Assembly (NCBI GenBank): GCA_036898135.1 | Contig: CM072511.1 | Location: forward strand, 24,079,786 to 24,143,785 | DNA length: 64,000 bases | Direction of reading: 5' to 3' | Source: Oncomelania hupensis | Taxonomy: Eukaryota; Mollusca; Gastropoda; Littorinimorpha; Pomatiopsidae | Shown: positions 30,279 to 39,989 of the stretch, in pieces | How the letters are laid out: the number at the start of each line of letters is the position of its first letter | Numbering within the stretch: position 1 is the first letter of the stretch | Notes under the pieces: generated by a model | Database searches by the model: none | The model's input: only the letters and a program-made list of their open reading frames with translations | What the model was told of the DNA's origin: nothing | Program-made: the position numbers and the translations under genes

Positions 30279-30933
30279 TGTTACGTTGAAACGCGAACGA
30301 AAGTGTGTCGGAAGCGTGTACGATAGATCTAATCGTTTCGATTTGCAAAGTATTCAATAATGGAGTTTATTTACCTTTGATTTGAGTTTGCATTGTTGTT
30401 AGGAGAGGCTTTGTATAACGTTGATAATTTTGGTTAGTCGATATTGTTGTAGAATATTCCGGATCTGTTTGTTTACTATCGATCGAAGTTTCTTGATGGT
30501 CGTAGATAATGGAGAACATTCTTTTGGCAGGAAGAGAGAAGTATGACGTAAGTCAATGATGACGATCTTTAATTCTGATTGGTTGGTTGTAATGCGTCAT
30601 TTTCTAGAACGAGCTGTCGTCATCTCGAAGGAGAGAAAAAATTATTTATTCGATGCTCCGTGTGTTGTTGGGAGATTGTTGTAGATAGTAAAGTTGTTGA
30701 TAGTGATTTGGAAAGTTGCTGTGAAAGTTGTTGAGTTGAATTGAGAATTGTATGCAGTTGTTGATGTGTGCTGAATAAAAGTGGAAAACTTCATACGTCG
30801 ACTTTGTGACTTGTACGCTGTTTGGACGGGCTGTGTGAATAAACGAATCTGAGTTACACAACTATCAGGAATTCAAGCATCGGGGCTGAATCAGATACTG
30901 ATAGAAAACACCAACATCAAACAGAGTGTAACA
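30279..30933 (+). repeat. 3' LTR of the integrase-first Gypsy element
   Basis: 655 bases, same ends and length as the 5' LTR and no difference seen when read side by side. Followed by the target duplication ATCTG. Confidence 0.95.
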
Positions 30934-30938
30934 ATCTG

Positions 30939-31099
30939 TTAAACATATTTTATATGAATGTCCTATTTTGACACCACTTTATGAAGAAAAGAACATCATT
31001 GTGGGTATTCAAGAAGACATTGACATTTTATTGCATAGTCCTGCAATAATGGAGATAGTTCGTATAATATACGTGTCCGCAGTTGGAAAATGTTTGTAG
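30939..31099 (+). pseudogene. LINE ORF2, part 3: C-terminal end after the Gypsy insertion
   Basis: When the Gypsy element and one copy of ATCTG are ignored, the frame of 23943-25266 continues here without a stop to TAG at 31097-31099. It supplies the His and Cys (H-x-x-x-x-x-C, in KHILYEC) completing the terminal zinc-binding motif. This shows the LINE was intact at this point before the Gypsy insertion. The 3' UTR and tail follow to 31247. Confidence 0.85.
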
Positions 31100-31259
31100 T
31101 ATTATTAGTAATAAGCCTAATGTTATTATTTATGGTTGCATTTCAGTTTTAATTATATGTCTGTATGTCCATGCGTGAGAATGAAGTGGTCTAAAATCAC
31201 AACATGAAGAGACTTTAAAATAAAATATTGAATTGAATTGAATTGAAACGGTACCAATA

Positions 31260-31822
31260 CCACTATAGAGTACTAGGTTTGGGGAGGATCCTTTAGTAGA
31301 GATTGCGGAGCAGGGGTGGGGTGCGAAGTGGTGAGTCAGTCTGTGATGGGGATGCGGTACCAATGCAAACGCTTAGAGCTTGCGGGGAGTTAGTATCAAG
31401 GAAAGTGGAATGGGAGTTGGAGGAGACAATTGCTGTGTCACTAACATTGACTGTTTGCTGAAGAAGTCTATGACACAAATGCTAAACCATTCGGCAAGCC
31501 CATTCAGTGGATGATGTGTGAGTCACTACAGAAGCAGTAGCAGCCGCGGCAGCAGCAACAGTCTCTTCGTCAAATCACCATCTACTTTTTTTCCAATTCT
31601 CAGTCGATGTTTCTGTCCTTGCCATATTAGTAATTGTCAATAAATCAGTTTTTATTACTATTTTGTCTGTGTCCGGGAGATGTGTCGAAGACAATATAAT
31701 TAGATTGATAATGTAGTATTTGACAATATACTATAGCCAGTCGTAAATTTATTATCTAGAAACGTTTTTATTTCCAGTTTTACGGAATTAAATAATATGC
31801 GATTGTGTGTGTATGTGTGTGT

Positions 31823-31826
<4 letters not shown>
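31260..31826. other. Unassigned flank after the LINE
   Basis: No gene supported. CGGTACCAAT occurs once more near 31352, probably by chance. Confidence 0.4.
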
Positions 31827-31874
<48 letters not shown>

Positions 31875-31972
31875 ACACATAGGTTATTTCTCTTGATATA
31901 TTTAATATCAGCGGCCAATGTAATAACAGTTGAATAGGGATGTGGTTTTGCAATTAGAGAGAGAGACAGACA

Positions 31973-32006
<34 letters not shown>

Positions 32007-32010
32007 AAGA
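31827..32010. repeat. (GA)n microsatellites
   Basis: A pure GAGA run at 31827-31871 and an interrupted one (GAGACAGA) at 31958-32010. Confidence 0.9.
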
Positions 32011-32071
32011 TTGAGACAGAGATGGAAAGAGGCTAGCACCTATACACACACCCCTCCGCCTCCACACAACC

Positions 32072-32073
<2 letters not shown>

Positions 32074-32106
<33 letters not shown>

Positions 32107-32133
32107 TCCCCCTCCCCCCCCACACACACACAC
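32074..32133. repeat. (CA)n microsatellite
   Basis: CACA runs separated by a short C-tract. Confidence 0.9.
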
Positions 32134-32230
32134 AAAAGAATGGAATTAACTCGGAGGCAATAGCGATGTCTGTCCAGCTGGATTGAACATAAACCCAGCA
32201 GCTGGTAGGACGATTTGACACGGCCTACAG

Positions 32231-32278
32231 AGAGCCTCCTCATCCTCCTCCTCCTCATCATCATCATCATCGTCGTCG

Positions 32279-32336
<58 letters not shown>

Positions 32337-32350
32337 TCTTCTTCTTCTCC
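32231..32350. repeat. (CAT)n microsatellite with CCT and CGT blocks
   Basis: About 35 trinucleotide units. Minus-strand frames give poly-Asp, poly-Met or poly-Met/Thr and are not genes. Confidence 0.95.
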
Positions 32351-32399
32351 GCGTCTTCCTTCTCGAGTTCTGAAGTGAACATTGAGGTTCAACGTCCAC

Positions 32400-32887
32400 A
32401 TCAACTATTGGCGATACGGCAGACGAGGATAACCTCCCAGGAAAGAGAGGGTACAGGGACCTAAATCAACATTGAACCACCAGAGCAATCATACTTCTAA
32501 ACCCTATGTCTGTGTACGAACGTTTTGATTGTAATCAAATCATTACTTGAGTCACTGATTTCGTGAGACTATCACCGAGTCATCTCAGTCAAATCAGTTC
32601 GCAGCATGATTTGCGATGATTTTCCACCTTTAGAACATGCCCTAATTTTGACGAACTGATTGCCAGTCATTCAGGATGTGAACCCATGACACGCACTACC
32701 CTTGATCACGTGATCTTGCAAAAATGGCTAATAATTCCAAGACCGTTGAGTGTGAAAAATACCTGTAGTCGAGATGATACAGTCACATAATATTTCTGGT
32801 GTATCGACTTTTTCTCTGAAAGTAGCAAATGAAATGTTACCGTTATTAGGGAGTTTTTAAACAATTAGCGAAATTATATTTCTTCTT
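32400..32887. other. Unassigned
   Basis: No open frame or repeat end that I can support in this 490-base stretch. Confidence 0.4.
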
Positions 32888-33173
32888 CGCTCCTATCCTA
32901 TCCTAATACTCGAAAGTTGTTGGGGCATCACAAATGACCGTTGACCAGGATACTCCATCTTTCTCTGTCCTCAGCAACACTCATGGCTTCGCTCAGTATC
33001 AAACCAGTCCATTTTCGAATGCTGTCCTCTCACCTCTTTTTCTGTCTCTCTCTTCTTCTGCCTCCTTGCACTGTGCCTTGCAGGATGGCCTTGGCAAAGC
33101 CTGATGCTATAGTGACGTGGCCGTGCCATCGGAGTTTCCGTTTGTTCACCACTGTGAGCATGTCATCGTGTTG
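32888..33173 (-). mobile_element. LINE family C 3' end, left arm of a head-to-head pair
   Basis: Minus-strand copy of the C-terminal coding end (KRKLRW-GHVTR region), 3' UTR and GGATA-type tail. Its inner end, 33138-33173, is complementary to the start of the plus-strand copy at 33191, leaving a 17-base loop. Confidence 0.8.
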
Positions 33174-33190
33174 CCCAATGGCTTGTGTGA

Positions 33191-33476
33191 CAACACGATG
33201 ACAAGCTCACAGTGATGAGGAAACGGAAACTCCGATGGTATGGCCATGTCACCAGATCATCAGGCCTTGCAAAGACCATCCTGCAAGGTACAAGAAGAGG
33301 GAGACAGAAAAAAAGGTGGGAGGACAACATTCGAGAATGGACTGGCGTGACACTGAGCGAAGCCATGAGGGTTGCTGAGGACAGAGAAAGATGGAGTACG
33401 CTAGTTAAACGATCATCTGTGGTGCTCCAACGACCTTCGAGTTATGGGATAGGATTGGATAGGATGGGATAGGATA
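33191..33476 (+). mobile_element. LINE family C 3' end, right arm of the pair
   Basis: Plus-strand copy. The frame carries RKRKLRWYGHVTRSSGLAK, GRQKKRWEDNIREWTGVTLS, EAMRVAEDRERWSTLVKRSS and then the 3' UTR and GGATAGGAT tail. These phrases are common at the C-terminus of RTE-like LINE proteins whose endonuclease resembles CFDP2. Both arms are 3' ends, so the pair forms an almost 600-base inverted repeat. Confidence 0.8.
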
Positions 33477-33479
33477 GTT

Positions 33480-34399
33480 CAGAAATGAATCGTGTTGAAA
33501 CAAACGTTTCATCACGTGCACGGGAAATTTTTCTGTCGGTTTAGCTTCAACGCATAAATACGACAAAGAAATGCACCCGAGGATGCAGACTGAATTGTGA
33601 ATGTTCCAGGCATATTTTCACAGCTTCATTTGTTTACAAAAAACACTCACCAAAAGCTTGTTTCTACCCCCCCCCCCTCTCTCCCTCCCTCCCCCTCCTT
33701 CCCTCTCCCCTCCCCCCCCCCCCCCCCCCCCCCCCGCGGGAAATTTGGATTTCGACCGAAAAAAACACAACAGGAACTAACATCGCGCAGGGGCAGATGC
33801 GACATTCTAAAAAATAAAACCAGGGATTGGGAATCACCAAGAAAAATAATTTTGTTAAGTTGCAAAATGTCCTAATGCAAACATTTTCTTCGTCGCTGCT
33901 TATCACACATTTTGACTTTCGGCGCAGCAAGGGTAACGACTCTTGTGCTTTTGTTTATGCGCAGCGACTGCGCATGTTTACCAAAATCAAACGTTTTAGT
34001 GTGACTACTGACGACTCGCAGTGTCAATGACTCTCAAACAATTACTTGTTTTGGGCGACTTTCAGCGGCTATCATAGACTCCAAACACCGCTAACAGATG
34101 ATCTAGATGACGTAACTCGGGATTCTCTAGACCGACCTTTATCACGTCGCGGGTTTCAAAATGGCCGACAGTCGATCTGAAAGGTGATGCGCGTTGCACA
34201 CTTTCTTTTTTTTTTGTAGGAGATTTACAGATAATGTTTTAGCATAAACACCGCAAAAATGTGAACAAAACTTTGGTGAATCAAACTGTCATCAGTTTCA
34301 TTTACAATTTTCAACTAAACGTAGCATTCAGAACCTTTAAAGCTAATCGAAAGCAAAAATTCTAATGCCAGCAACCTGGGGACAGCCATTTTCCCGTAT
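33480..34399. other. Unassigned, with a C-run and a possible first exon
   Basis: A C-rich tract with a long pure C-run lies at 33667-33735. At 34161 an ATGGCCGACAGTCGATCTGA start with a CpG-containing upstream region runs into a possible donor (AAG then GTGATG) at 34184; this could be a tiny first exon but stands alone. The rest shows nothing. Confidence 0.35.
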
Positions 34400-34655
34400 G
34401 TAATCGACTAGAGTTTAACCAAAACGTCTTTCAGCGTACCAACAAACGTGACATGCGCAGTTGAACTTCCAGACTAGACTGGAGTTGAGCGCTGAAAGTC
34501 GCTTATTGTGATTGGAATCAAAACGTTGGTCGTCAGACCTAGGCTTAAGATGGATGGTTAAAGTGGCCACTTTTATCTTGACCACCGCGGAATTCGAACC
34601 AGAGTCGTCGGTGTGCCTGTGCTCTACCACTGAGCTTCCTCCGGTCGTTATTGTC
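34400..34655 (-). mobile_element. tRNA-derived SINE, minus strand
   Basis: On the minus strand the head (34580-34646) reads AAGCTCAGTGGTAGAGCACA with a clear A box, and TCTGGTTCGAATTCC with a perfect B box. Acceptor and T stems pair poorly and the head continues into about 180 bases of body (CGCTGAAAGACGTTTT-type motifs), so it is a SINE rather than a working tRNA gene. The 3' limit is approximate. Confidence 0.65.
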
Positions 34656-34742
34656 CTTTCCTATCTTCTTTCACACTTTGGGCTGCCCTTTGTGCAATCA
34701 TTTACTTTCTACTCGACATTAAACTAATAATTATGTTAACTC

Positions 34743-34760
34743 TCTCGCTCTCTTTCGCTC

Positions 34761-34791
<31 letters not shown>

Positions 34792-34793
34792 AC
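34743..34793. repeat. (TTTC)n microsatellite
   Basis: CTCTTTCG-type units followed by about eight TTTC units. Confidence 0.9.
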
Positions 34794-34916
34794 CCCTTGG
34801 GGTCATGAGCAATCTTGCCACTGCAGATTGTTCTAACCTATAAAGGGAAAAGTGAAAGCCCCAGTTGAAAACCTGTCTTGACTTTGTAGGCATGACCAAT
34901 TCACTGCGGCAACAGT

Positions 34917-35490
34917 ACCCCAGTTGGGGTGCCGGGGGTTTCAGTATAAATAGTATCCTCGCTTTCTGGAAATTTAGTGCTATAAATTCCCACTGTCGCT
35001 GTCTTCCTCATTTACTCTTTCCTATTCCTGCTCTGTCCTATCACTCTGCTATACTATCTTCTTCTTCGCTAGATCAATGACCTACCTTTTTTTCTTGAAA
35101 ACTCTTCCTGGACAAGACTCCTTGTTTGTGTATGAGGTCTGTTGGATCAGCTTGGGAGTGTTGGACGCTTTCTGCCGGGTGGTCACCAGGGCTTCCTATG
35201 ATGTTATTATTTAGCAATATATGCATTTTATATGTATATGTTTTGTTGATAATTTATAATGATGTTTGTATTCTATTTTGTTTTTGTAACCGGGGGTTCG
35301 AGTAGTTGGGGTAAAGCCTCAGCCGTCCCCTGCGTGGGATGTCTTTATTGTAAAGTGACTGGCCGGCGGAGGGCCTTCTAATTTTCCCACTAGGGTTGTT
35401 TCAGCAGATCTTTTATGCGGATCGTGGGTTGTCCGGTCCTGATTTGGTTCGGAAGAGTCCGCTGGACCTAAAGCAACAATCAATCAATCA
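34917..35490 (+). mobile_element. Interspersed repeat family A, full length, with (CAAT)n tail
   Basis: Same start (GTTGGGGTGCCGGGGG, then AGTATAAATAGTATCC) and end (CGGAAGAGTCCGCTGGACC) as the other full copies. This copy ends in AACAATCAATCAATCAATT. Confidence 0.75.
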
Positions 35491-35904
35491 ATTCTTTCTT
35501 TCTTTCTCTCTCTCTCTCAATCTCTCTCTCTGGCCCCCCCCCCTCTCTCTAGCTCCTTCCTTCCACCCCTCCCCCCCCATCCATTTACCCCATCTGGACC
35601 TTCACTTTCAATTTAACAAGAAACCCATTCACTCTTTCTTCACACGCATTGGGTGATCAGTCCGCAGGCGGCCATGGAGCAGCCCAAGGCGCAATCAATA
35701 AATTTACCAATAATTCATTGACCAACAGCATTGTTATCCTAATTCCGATACAGCACAGCACAGCTGACAGCGGAGCCACGAAGAACGTCACGCACAGAGG
35801 ACTTTGTCCAACTTTAAATTCAATAGGTTGAGGGAAGCTGTGTTTGTGGAATGTGCGCTGATTTACTTCAAGGCTTTGTGCTCTTTATAAATCCATTATA
35901 GACT
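35491..35904. other. Pyrimidine-rich then unassigned
   Basis: (CT)n-rich to about 35560, then ordinary sequence. The GCTGTGTTTGTGGAATGTG to CTTTATAAATCC block at 35835-35900 is repeated at 35977-36040 between (TAG)n runs. Confidence 0.5.
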
Positions 35905-35908
35905 AATT

Positions 35909-35978
<70 letters not shown>

Positions 35979-36850
35979 CTGTGTTTGTGGAATGTGGCTG
36001 ATTTACTTTCAAGGCTTTGTGCTCTTTATAAATCCATATAGACTAGTAGTAGTAGTAGTAGTAGTAGTAGTAATAGTAGTAGTAGCAGTAGTAGCAGTAG
36101 TAGTAGTAGTAGTAGTAGTAGACCTTCGGGTGAGGGTAAAAACCGAGGTCTAGTCTGTGCACGGACTTTAAAGATCCTGACGCTCAGGTCCTAGATGGGC
36201 GAGAGCCAGCTGCACTAATTCACAACTTTCCGGCACCTCTCATAAAAACTCGTGGGTATCGCCATTATAAATTAAAACGAGGTTAGTATGAAACCAAGTT
36301 CCGGTCTGCTTGTTTTGCTTTTATCAAAGCTTGATGCGTGACTTTTAAATATGGCAAAAAAAGTAGTAGTTAGTAGTAGAAAACGGGTGAGGTAAGTAAA
36401 AAAGGTAAGTAGTAGTAGTACCTTCGGGTGAGGGTAAAAAAAAGTAGTAGTAGTAGTAGTAGACCTTCGGGTGCGTAAAAAAAAGTGAAAGTAGTAGTAG
36501 TAGTAGTAGACCTTCGGGTGAGGGTACAAAAAAGTAGTAGTAGTAGTAGCCTTGTGGAAGTGGGTAAAAAAGGCGGGACTAACTTGCATTGTACAAGTAG
36601 AAAAAGTGAGTAGTGGGTTAGTAGACCTCTGGGAGTAGTTTTTTCCGAATATTTTTAAAAAAACAAGTAGTAATAGTTAGTAGTTAGTTTAGTAGTAGTA
36701 GACTGGCGATATAAGGGATAATAAACTGCAGTAAAAAAGTAAAAGTAGTAGTGAGGGTACGAAAGTAGTGACACATGTAGTATTCTTGAATATTTGGAAA
36801 GTAATAGTAGTAGACCTTCGGGTGAGGGTAAAAACCGAGGTCATTGAGTG
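35905..36850. repeat. Composite array: (TAG)n blocks punctuated by an ACCTTCGGGTGAGGGTAAAA module
   Basis: TAG/GTA runs at 35909-35977, 36044-36120 and many shorter ones. The module ACCTTCGGGTGAGGGTAAAA recurs at about 36122, 36420, 36463 (variant), 36509 and 36816. In the longer copies it forms a stem (GACCT-TCGG with CCGAGGTC) and continues into GTGCACGGACTT and CTGACGCTCAGG. Frames across it are compositional. Confidence 0.85.
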
Positions 36851-36929
36851 CACGGACTTCCTGACGCTCAGGATAGCAGAAAAGTGTGAATACACCCAGC
36901 AAGGACTAGGTCCCTTCTCCCCCATCTCC

Positions 36930-37085
36930 CGTGCTCAGTCGTCTGAGCGTCAGACTATGCGCCCCAAGGCTGCTAGTGTGCGCCTTGGGCGGCTTGAGTT
37001 AGATCCTGTTTCGACGAGCGCCTTGAGCACCCCTTGAGCTGTAAAAGAGCTATATAAGAGCGATTGAAATAAATAAATAATTAAA
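36930..37085 (+). mobile_element. SINE with GCGCTATATAAGA-type 3' end, copy 1
   Basis: The head GTGCTCAGTCGTCTGAGCGTC, ending AGACTATGCGCC, resembles a tRNA D-arm/A-box region; the B box is degenerate (GAGTTAGATCCTG). The tail GCGCCTTGAGCACCCCTTGA, then AAAAGAGCTATATAAGAGCG, ends in an (AAAT)n run. The next copy starts less than 100 bases downstream. Confidence 0.75.
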
Positions 37086-37169
37086 ATAGTAGTGTGACGA
37101 AATGACAGCTACCGGTCAACATTCAAAGTAAATAATACTGCGCGAGACTAATACATGCACCAACGTACT

Positions 37170-37325
37170 TGCTTGTGCTCAGTCGTCTGGGCGTCAGACT
37201 ATGCGCCAAAACGCTGCAAGTGGGCGCCTCGGAGGGCTTGGGTTAGGCCCTGTATTGGCCAGCGCCTTGAGCAGCTCTCGAGCTGGAAAAGCGCTATATA
37301 AAAATGGTAAACTAAACATTTAAAT
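37170..37325 (+). mobile_element. SINE with GCGCTATATAAGA-type 3' end, copy 2
   Basis: Same layout as copy 1: GTGCTCAGTCGTCTGGGCG start, GAGCTGGAAAAGCGCTATAT near the end, A-rich tail. Confidence 0.75.
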
Positions 37326-37499
37326 AAAATACAAACTAAAAGGCGATACATTGGTTCGAAATACAAGATAAGAAGTGTTTTATCAATGTCACTATCATTT
37401 AACAGAGTAGGCTACCTGCCTTATACGTTAAATTATTTATAGTCAGCCGAATTACCTGACGAAACAGCTGAAATCACTAAGAGAACTACTCGATTATAT

Positions 37500-37551
37500 A
37501 CGCCGAACCCTCTCTGCCTCTCTACCTCCCTCTCTGCCTCTCTACCTCCCT

Positions 37552-37608
<57 letters not shown>

Positions 37609-37610
37609 AC
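37500..37610. repeat. (CT)n microsatellite
   Basis: CTCCC/CTCTGCCT units lead into a pure CT run. Confidence 0.95.
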
Positions 37611-37966
37611 GCACACGCACACATCTCCCCTACTGTATACACACACTAAAACACCTGATCAATCACCTATTAATGCACGGTGTCAGAACTACCTGGCTAG
37701 GGGCTTGGCAGCTACAGCGACTACTTCTCCTCAGTCTTGTTAATGGTCTTTTAACCATCAGACCACTCATCAATTCTTGCCATAAAACCCATCCAGGCAT
37801 CTAAGGCAGTTTTGTTTAGCCACTATTTTGATACATACAAGATGCATGCTGTAATTAGTTTTGTTTGTTTGTTTGTTTTTTAGTTTCTTTTAAGCTGTTA
37901 TATTGATACAGGCAAATCGCAACCTTTCGAGTCCCCAGAGCGCAAGAAGCTGAAAAACGGCCTATT
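37611..37966. other. Unassigned
   Basis: Nothing supported. A short (TTTG)n run is near 37860-37880. Confidence 0.4.
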
Positions 37967-38226
37967 CTGTCCTATCCCATCCCGTAACTCGAAGGTCGTT
38001 GGGGCACCACAGATGATCGTTTAACCAGCGTACTCCATCTTTTTCTGTCCTCAGCAATCCTCATGACTTCGCTCAGTGTCAAGCCAGTCCAGTCTCAAAT
38101 GTTGTCCTCCCACCCCTTTTTCTATCTCCCTCTTCTTCTACTTCCTTGCACCGTGCCCTGCCAGATGGTCTTTACAAGACCTGATGCTCTGGTGACGTGG
38201 CCATACCATCGGAGTGCCATCGATAA
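37967..38226 (-). mobile_element. LINE family C 3' end
   Basis: Minus-strand GGATA tail, the CCCGTAACTCGAAGGTCGTT 3' UTR and the end of the coding region, truncated at the R-W-Y-G-H position. Confidence 0.8.
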
Positions 38227-39135
38227 ACGGCCAGTGAACATTTATTTCATGGTATCGTGCATAAAAGTGAAGAGGAGAATTAAAGTAGAGAAAGAAAGAA
38301 AAGTAGTAAACAGGTTTAGAAACAAGCTTTCGAATGTATTTTATTTATTTAAAAAAACAACAAACAAACCAATTCTTATTGTAAAATATGGCTAAAATTC
38401 ATTAACGGATAAATATGTAAATCTCTGCGATAAGCGAAGTGCAATAGTTAATTAATCTCTGGCGATAAGTGAAGTGCACTAGTTAAATTAATCTATGCAA
38501 TAAGTCAAGTGCAAGAGTTTAATTAATCTATGCGATAACTGAAGTACAATAATTAAGGTAGTAAGTAGGTTTTTACCAAAACTAGAACATTTAAATTTAT
38601 TATTGCGTTGTCTTATTACTGAACCTTCGACGAAAGGCTAGTGATGAATGTCGATAAAGCACTTTAAATATTTTGACTTGACGAGTTACTCCACAATAGC
38701 TATGATGAATTAGCGGCAAATCATGATGCAATAATTGTTCGAGTCCCTTAAGGTGTGTCTGGGGTCAAATTTTTCCCCTCCAAATTTACACTAGATAGTA
38801 TGATCGTAGAAAATTTTATAAAACCATGTTTGTTGAGGTGAAAACTGTCCAAAAAATGTGTAAGCATCTTAAAAGTCATTAGGGTCACTGATCACGCCAT
38901 AGGGCTTTTGCAAGCAGAAAGGGTATCTAACGCAGTAATGGAGCGTCACTTCAGATTACAGGTATGCTTACATCACTGTTTCCCGCAGGCTAATCCACAG
39001 CAATGCATTGGGCTTGGTTGATCACGCTTCGCTGCATTTGTTTGTATTTGTGAGTCGCCTGCATTCTAAGGAGATAATCCATTTAATGCTCTAGCGTACT
39101 AACTTTTGAACGCTCGGACATGCCCTTTAGATTCC
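38227..39135. other. Unassigned, with a small tandem repeat
   Basis: Holds the 35-bp repeat at 38419-38557 (listed separately). The rest is AT-rich without recognisable genes. Confidence 0.4.
38419..38557. repeat. Tandem repeat, ~35-bp unit, 4 diverged copies
   Basis: Unit AATCTCTGCGATAAGTGAAG followed by TGCAATAGTTAATT, with substitutions and single-base indels between copies. Confidence 0.8.
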
Positions 39136-39304
39136 TATCCTATCCCGTAACACGAAGGTCGTAGGGGTATCACATATCATCGATTAACCAGCGTACTCCA
39201 TCTTTGTCTGTCCTCAGCAACCCTCATGGCTTCGCTCAATGTCAAGCCAATCCATTCTCGACTGTTGTCCACCCACCTTTTTTTTGTCTCCCTCTTCTTC
39301 TGTC
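39136..39304 (-). mobile_element. LINE family C 3' end
   Basis: Tail TATCCTATCC, then CCCGTAACACGAAGGTCGTA and the CAGCAACCCTCATGGCTTCG coding block on the minus strand. It ends abruptly at the LTR-like fragment at 39305. Confidence 0.75.
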
Positions 39305-39856
39305 ATGGCTAAACTAAACCCAGGGAGAAGTAATTAATAATATACACAGTCTCCAGTACAGCCACTGGTCTGCAATAATACACATAGGAGAAACAACAGT
39401 TGGTCAGTGGGGGCTACCTCGTGGTTTTCGAAAACCGGTCGCGGGTCAGCCATGTGGTCAAGCAAAGTTTTGCAAACATTCACAATCATAAAACATGGCA
39501 AGACTTCACAAGCATAATCCAACAATATTATCAATAATCGCGATGAGACAAAAGATTGATCATTTCCCTTCCTGACAATTTCAGGCGTTGGCTATACTGC
39601 GATGAATTAATTTCACCCGTCACCTGCGTAGTCTGTTTGAGAGAGATCTATCAGAGCGTTGCTCCTTCTCGTGTGAGGTTCAGACAAAGATTTGACTCTA
39701 CCTAGCCTGTGGTCAGTTTAAGCCCGCAAAATCTCGTGAGACCTTGGCGCCCTCTATCGGGGGTGGTGGATATGGGTCAGCGGGATGAGGTCACTGCCTA
39801 CCTAGTGAGCTTACACATGCTTAGACCAAACATTTAACTTCTGTCGTCTGCTAGAT
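39305..39856. mobile_element. Fragment of the 1.48-kb LTR family (see 58736-60218)
   Basis: Aligns with about 59571-60129 of the solo LTR: CAGCCACTGGTCTGCAA, the CACGTGGTCA-like block, AACATAATYCAACAATA, and the CTRTCGTCTGCT end. Diverged, no ends of its own. Confidence 0.7.
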
Positions 39857-39989
39857 ATCGATGTTCAAGATTCAAGATTTAATCCCATTACTCGCCCCTT
39901 TTGGGGTGTGGAGGATACTAAGGATGTTAAGTTACAAAGTCTACAGCAGGATGAACTATTTGAGGCGTGAAGCCTTAGTGCTGGGTCCA

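Larger units (their letters stand above)
25267..30933 (+). mobile_element. Gypsy LTR retrotransposon, integrase-before-RT type (Gmr1-like), RT and RNase H mostly deleted
   Basis: 5667 bases with two 655-bp LTRs, flanked by the 5-bp target duplication ATCTG (25262-25266 and 30934-30938), inserted in the LINE ORF2. Internal order is gag, CCHC knuckle, protease, integrase, then only scraps of reverse transcriptase. Integrase upstream of RT is the order described for Gmr1-like Ty3/Gypsy elements. The RT core with its catalytic motif and the whole RNase H are missing. LTRs are equal in length and look identical on reading, so the insertion is young. Confidence 0.9.
20182..31247 (+). mobile_element. 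I-group non-LTR retrotransposon (LINE), split by a nested Gypsy element
   Basis: Near full length: 5' UTR with CACGTGATCAAGATGGCGG, ORF1 (SGNH type), ORF2 (EN, RT, RNase H, C-terminal zinc finger), 3' UTR and a (TTGAA)n-like tail at 31227-31247. Perfect 12-bp target duplications ACGGTACCAATA flank it (20170-20181 and 31248-31259). A 5667-bp Gypsy element occupies 25267-30933, so the LINE itself is about 5.4 kb. RNase H downstream of RT and the RT text place it in the I/Nimb/Ingi group. One frameshift in ORF2 plus the insertion make this copy non-functional. Confidence 0.9.

Noticed and set aside
34580..34646. A functional tRNA gene on the minus strand
   Set aside because: A and B boxes are good, but the acceptor and T stems pair badly and the head continues into a SINE body.
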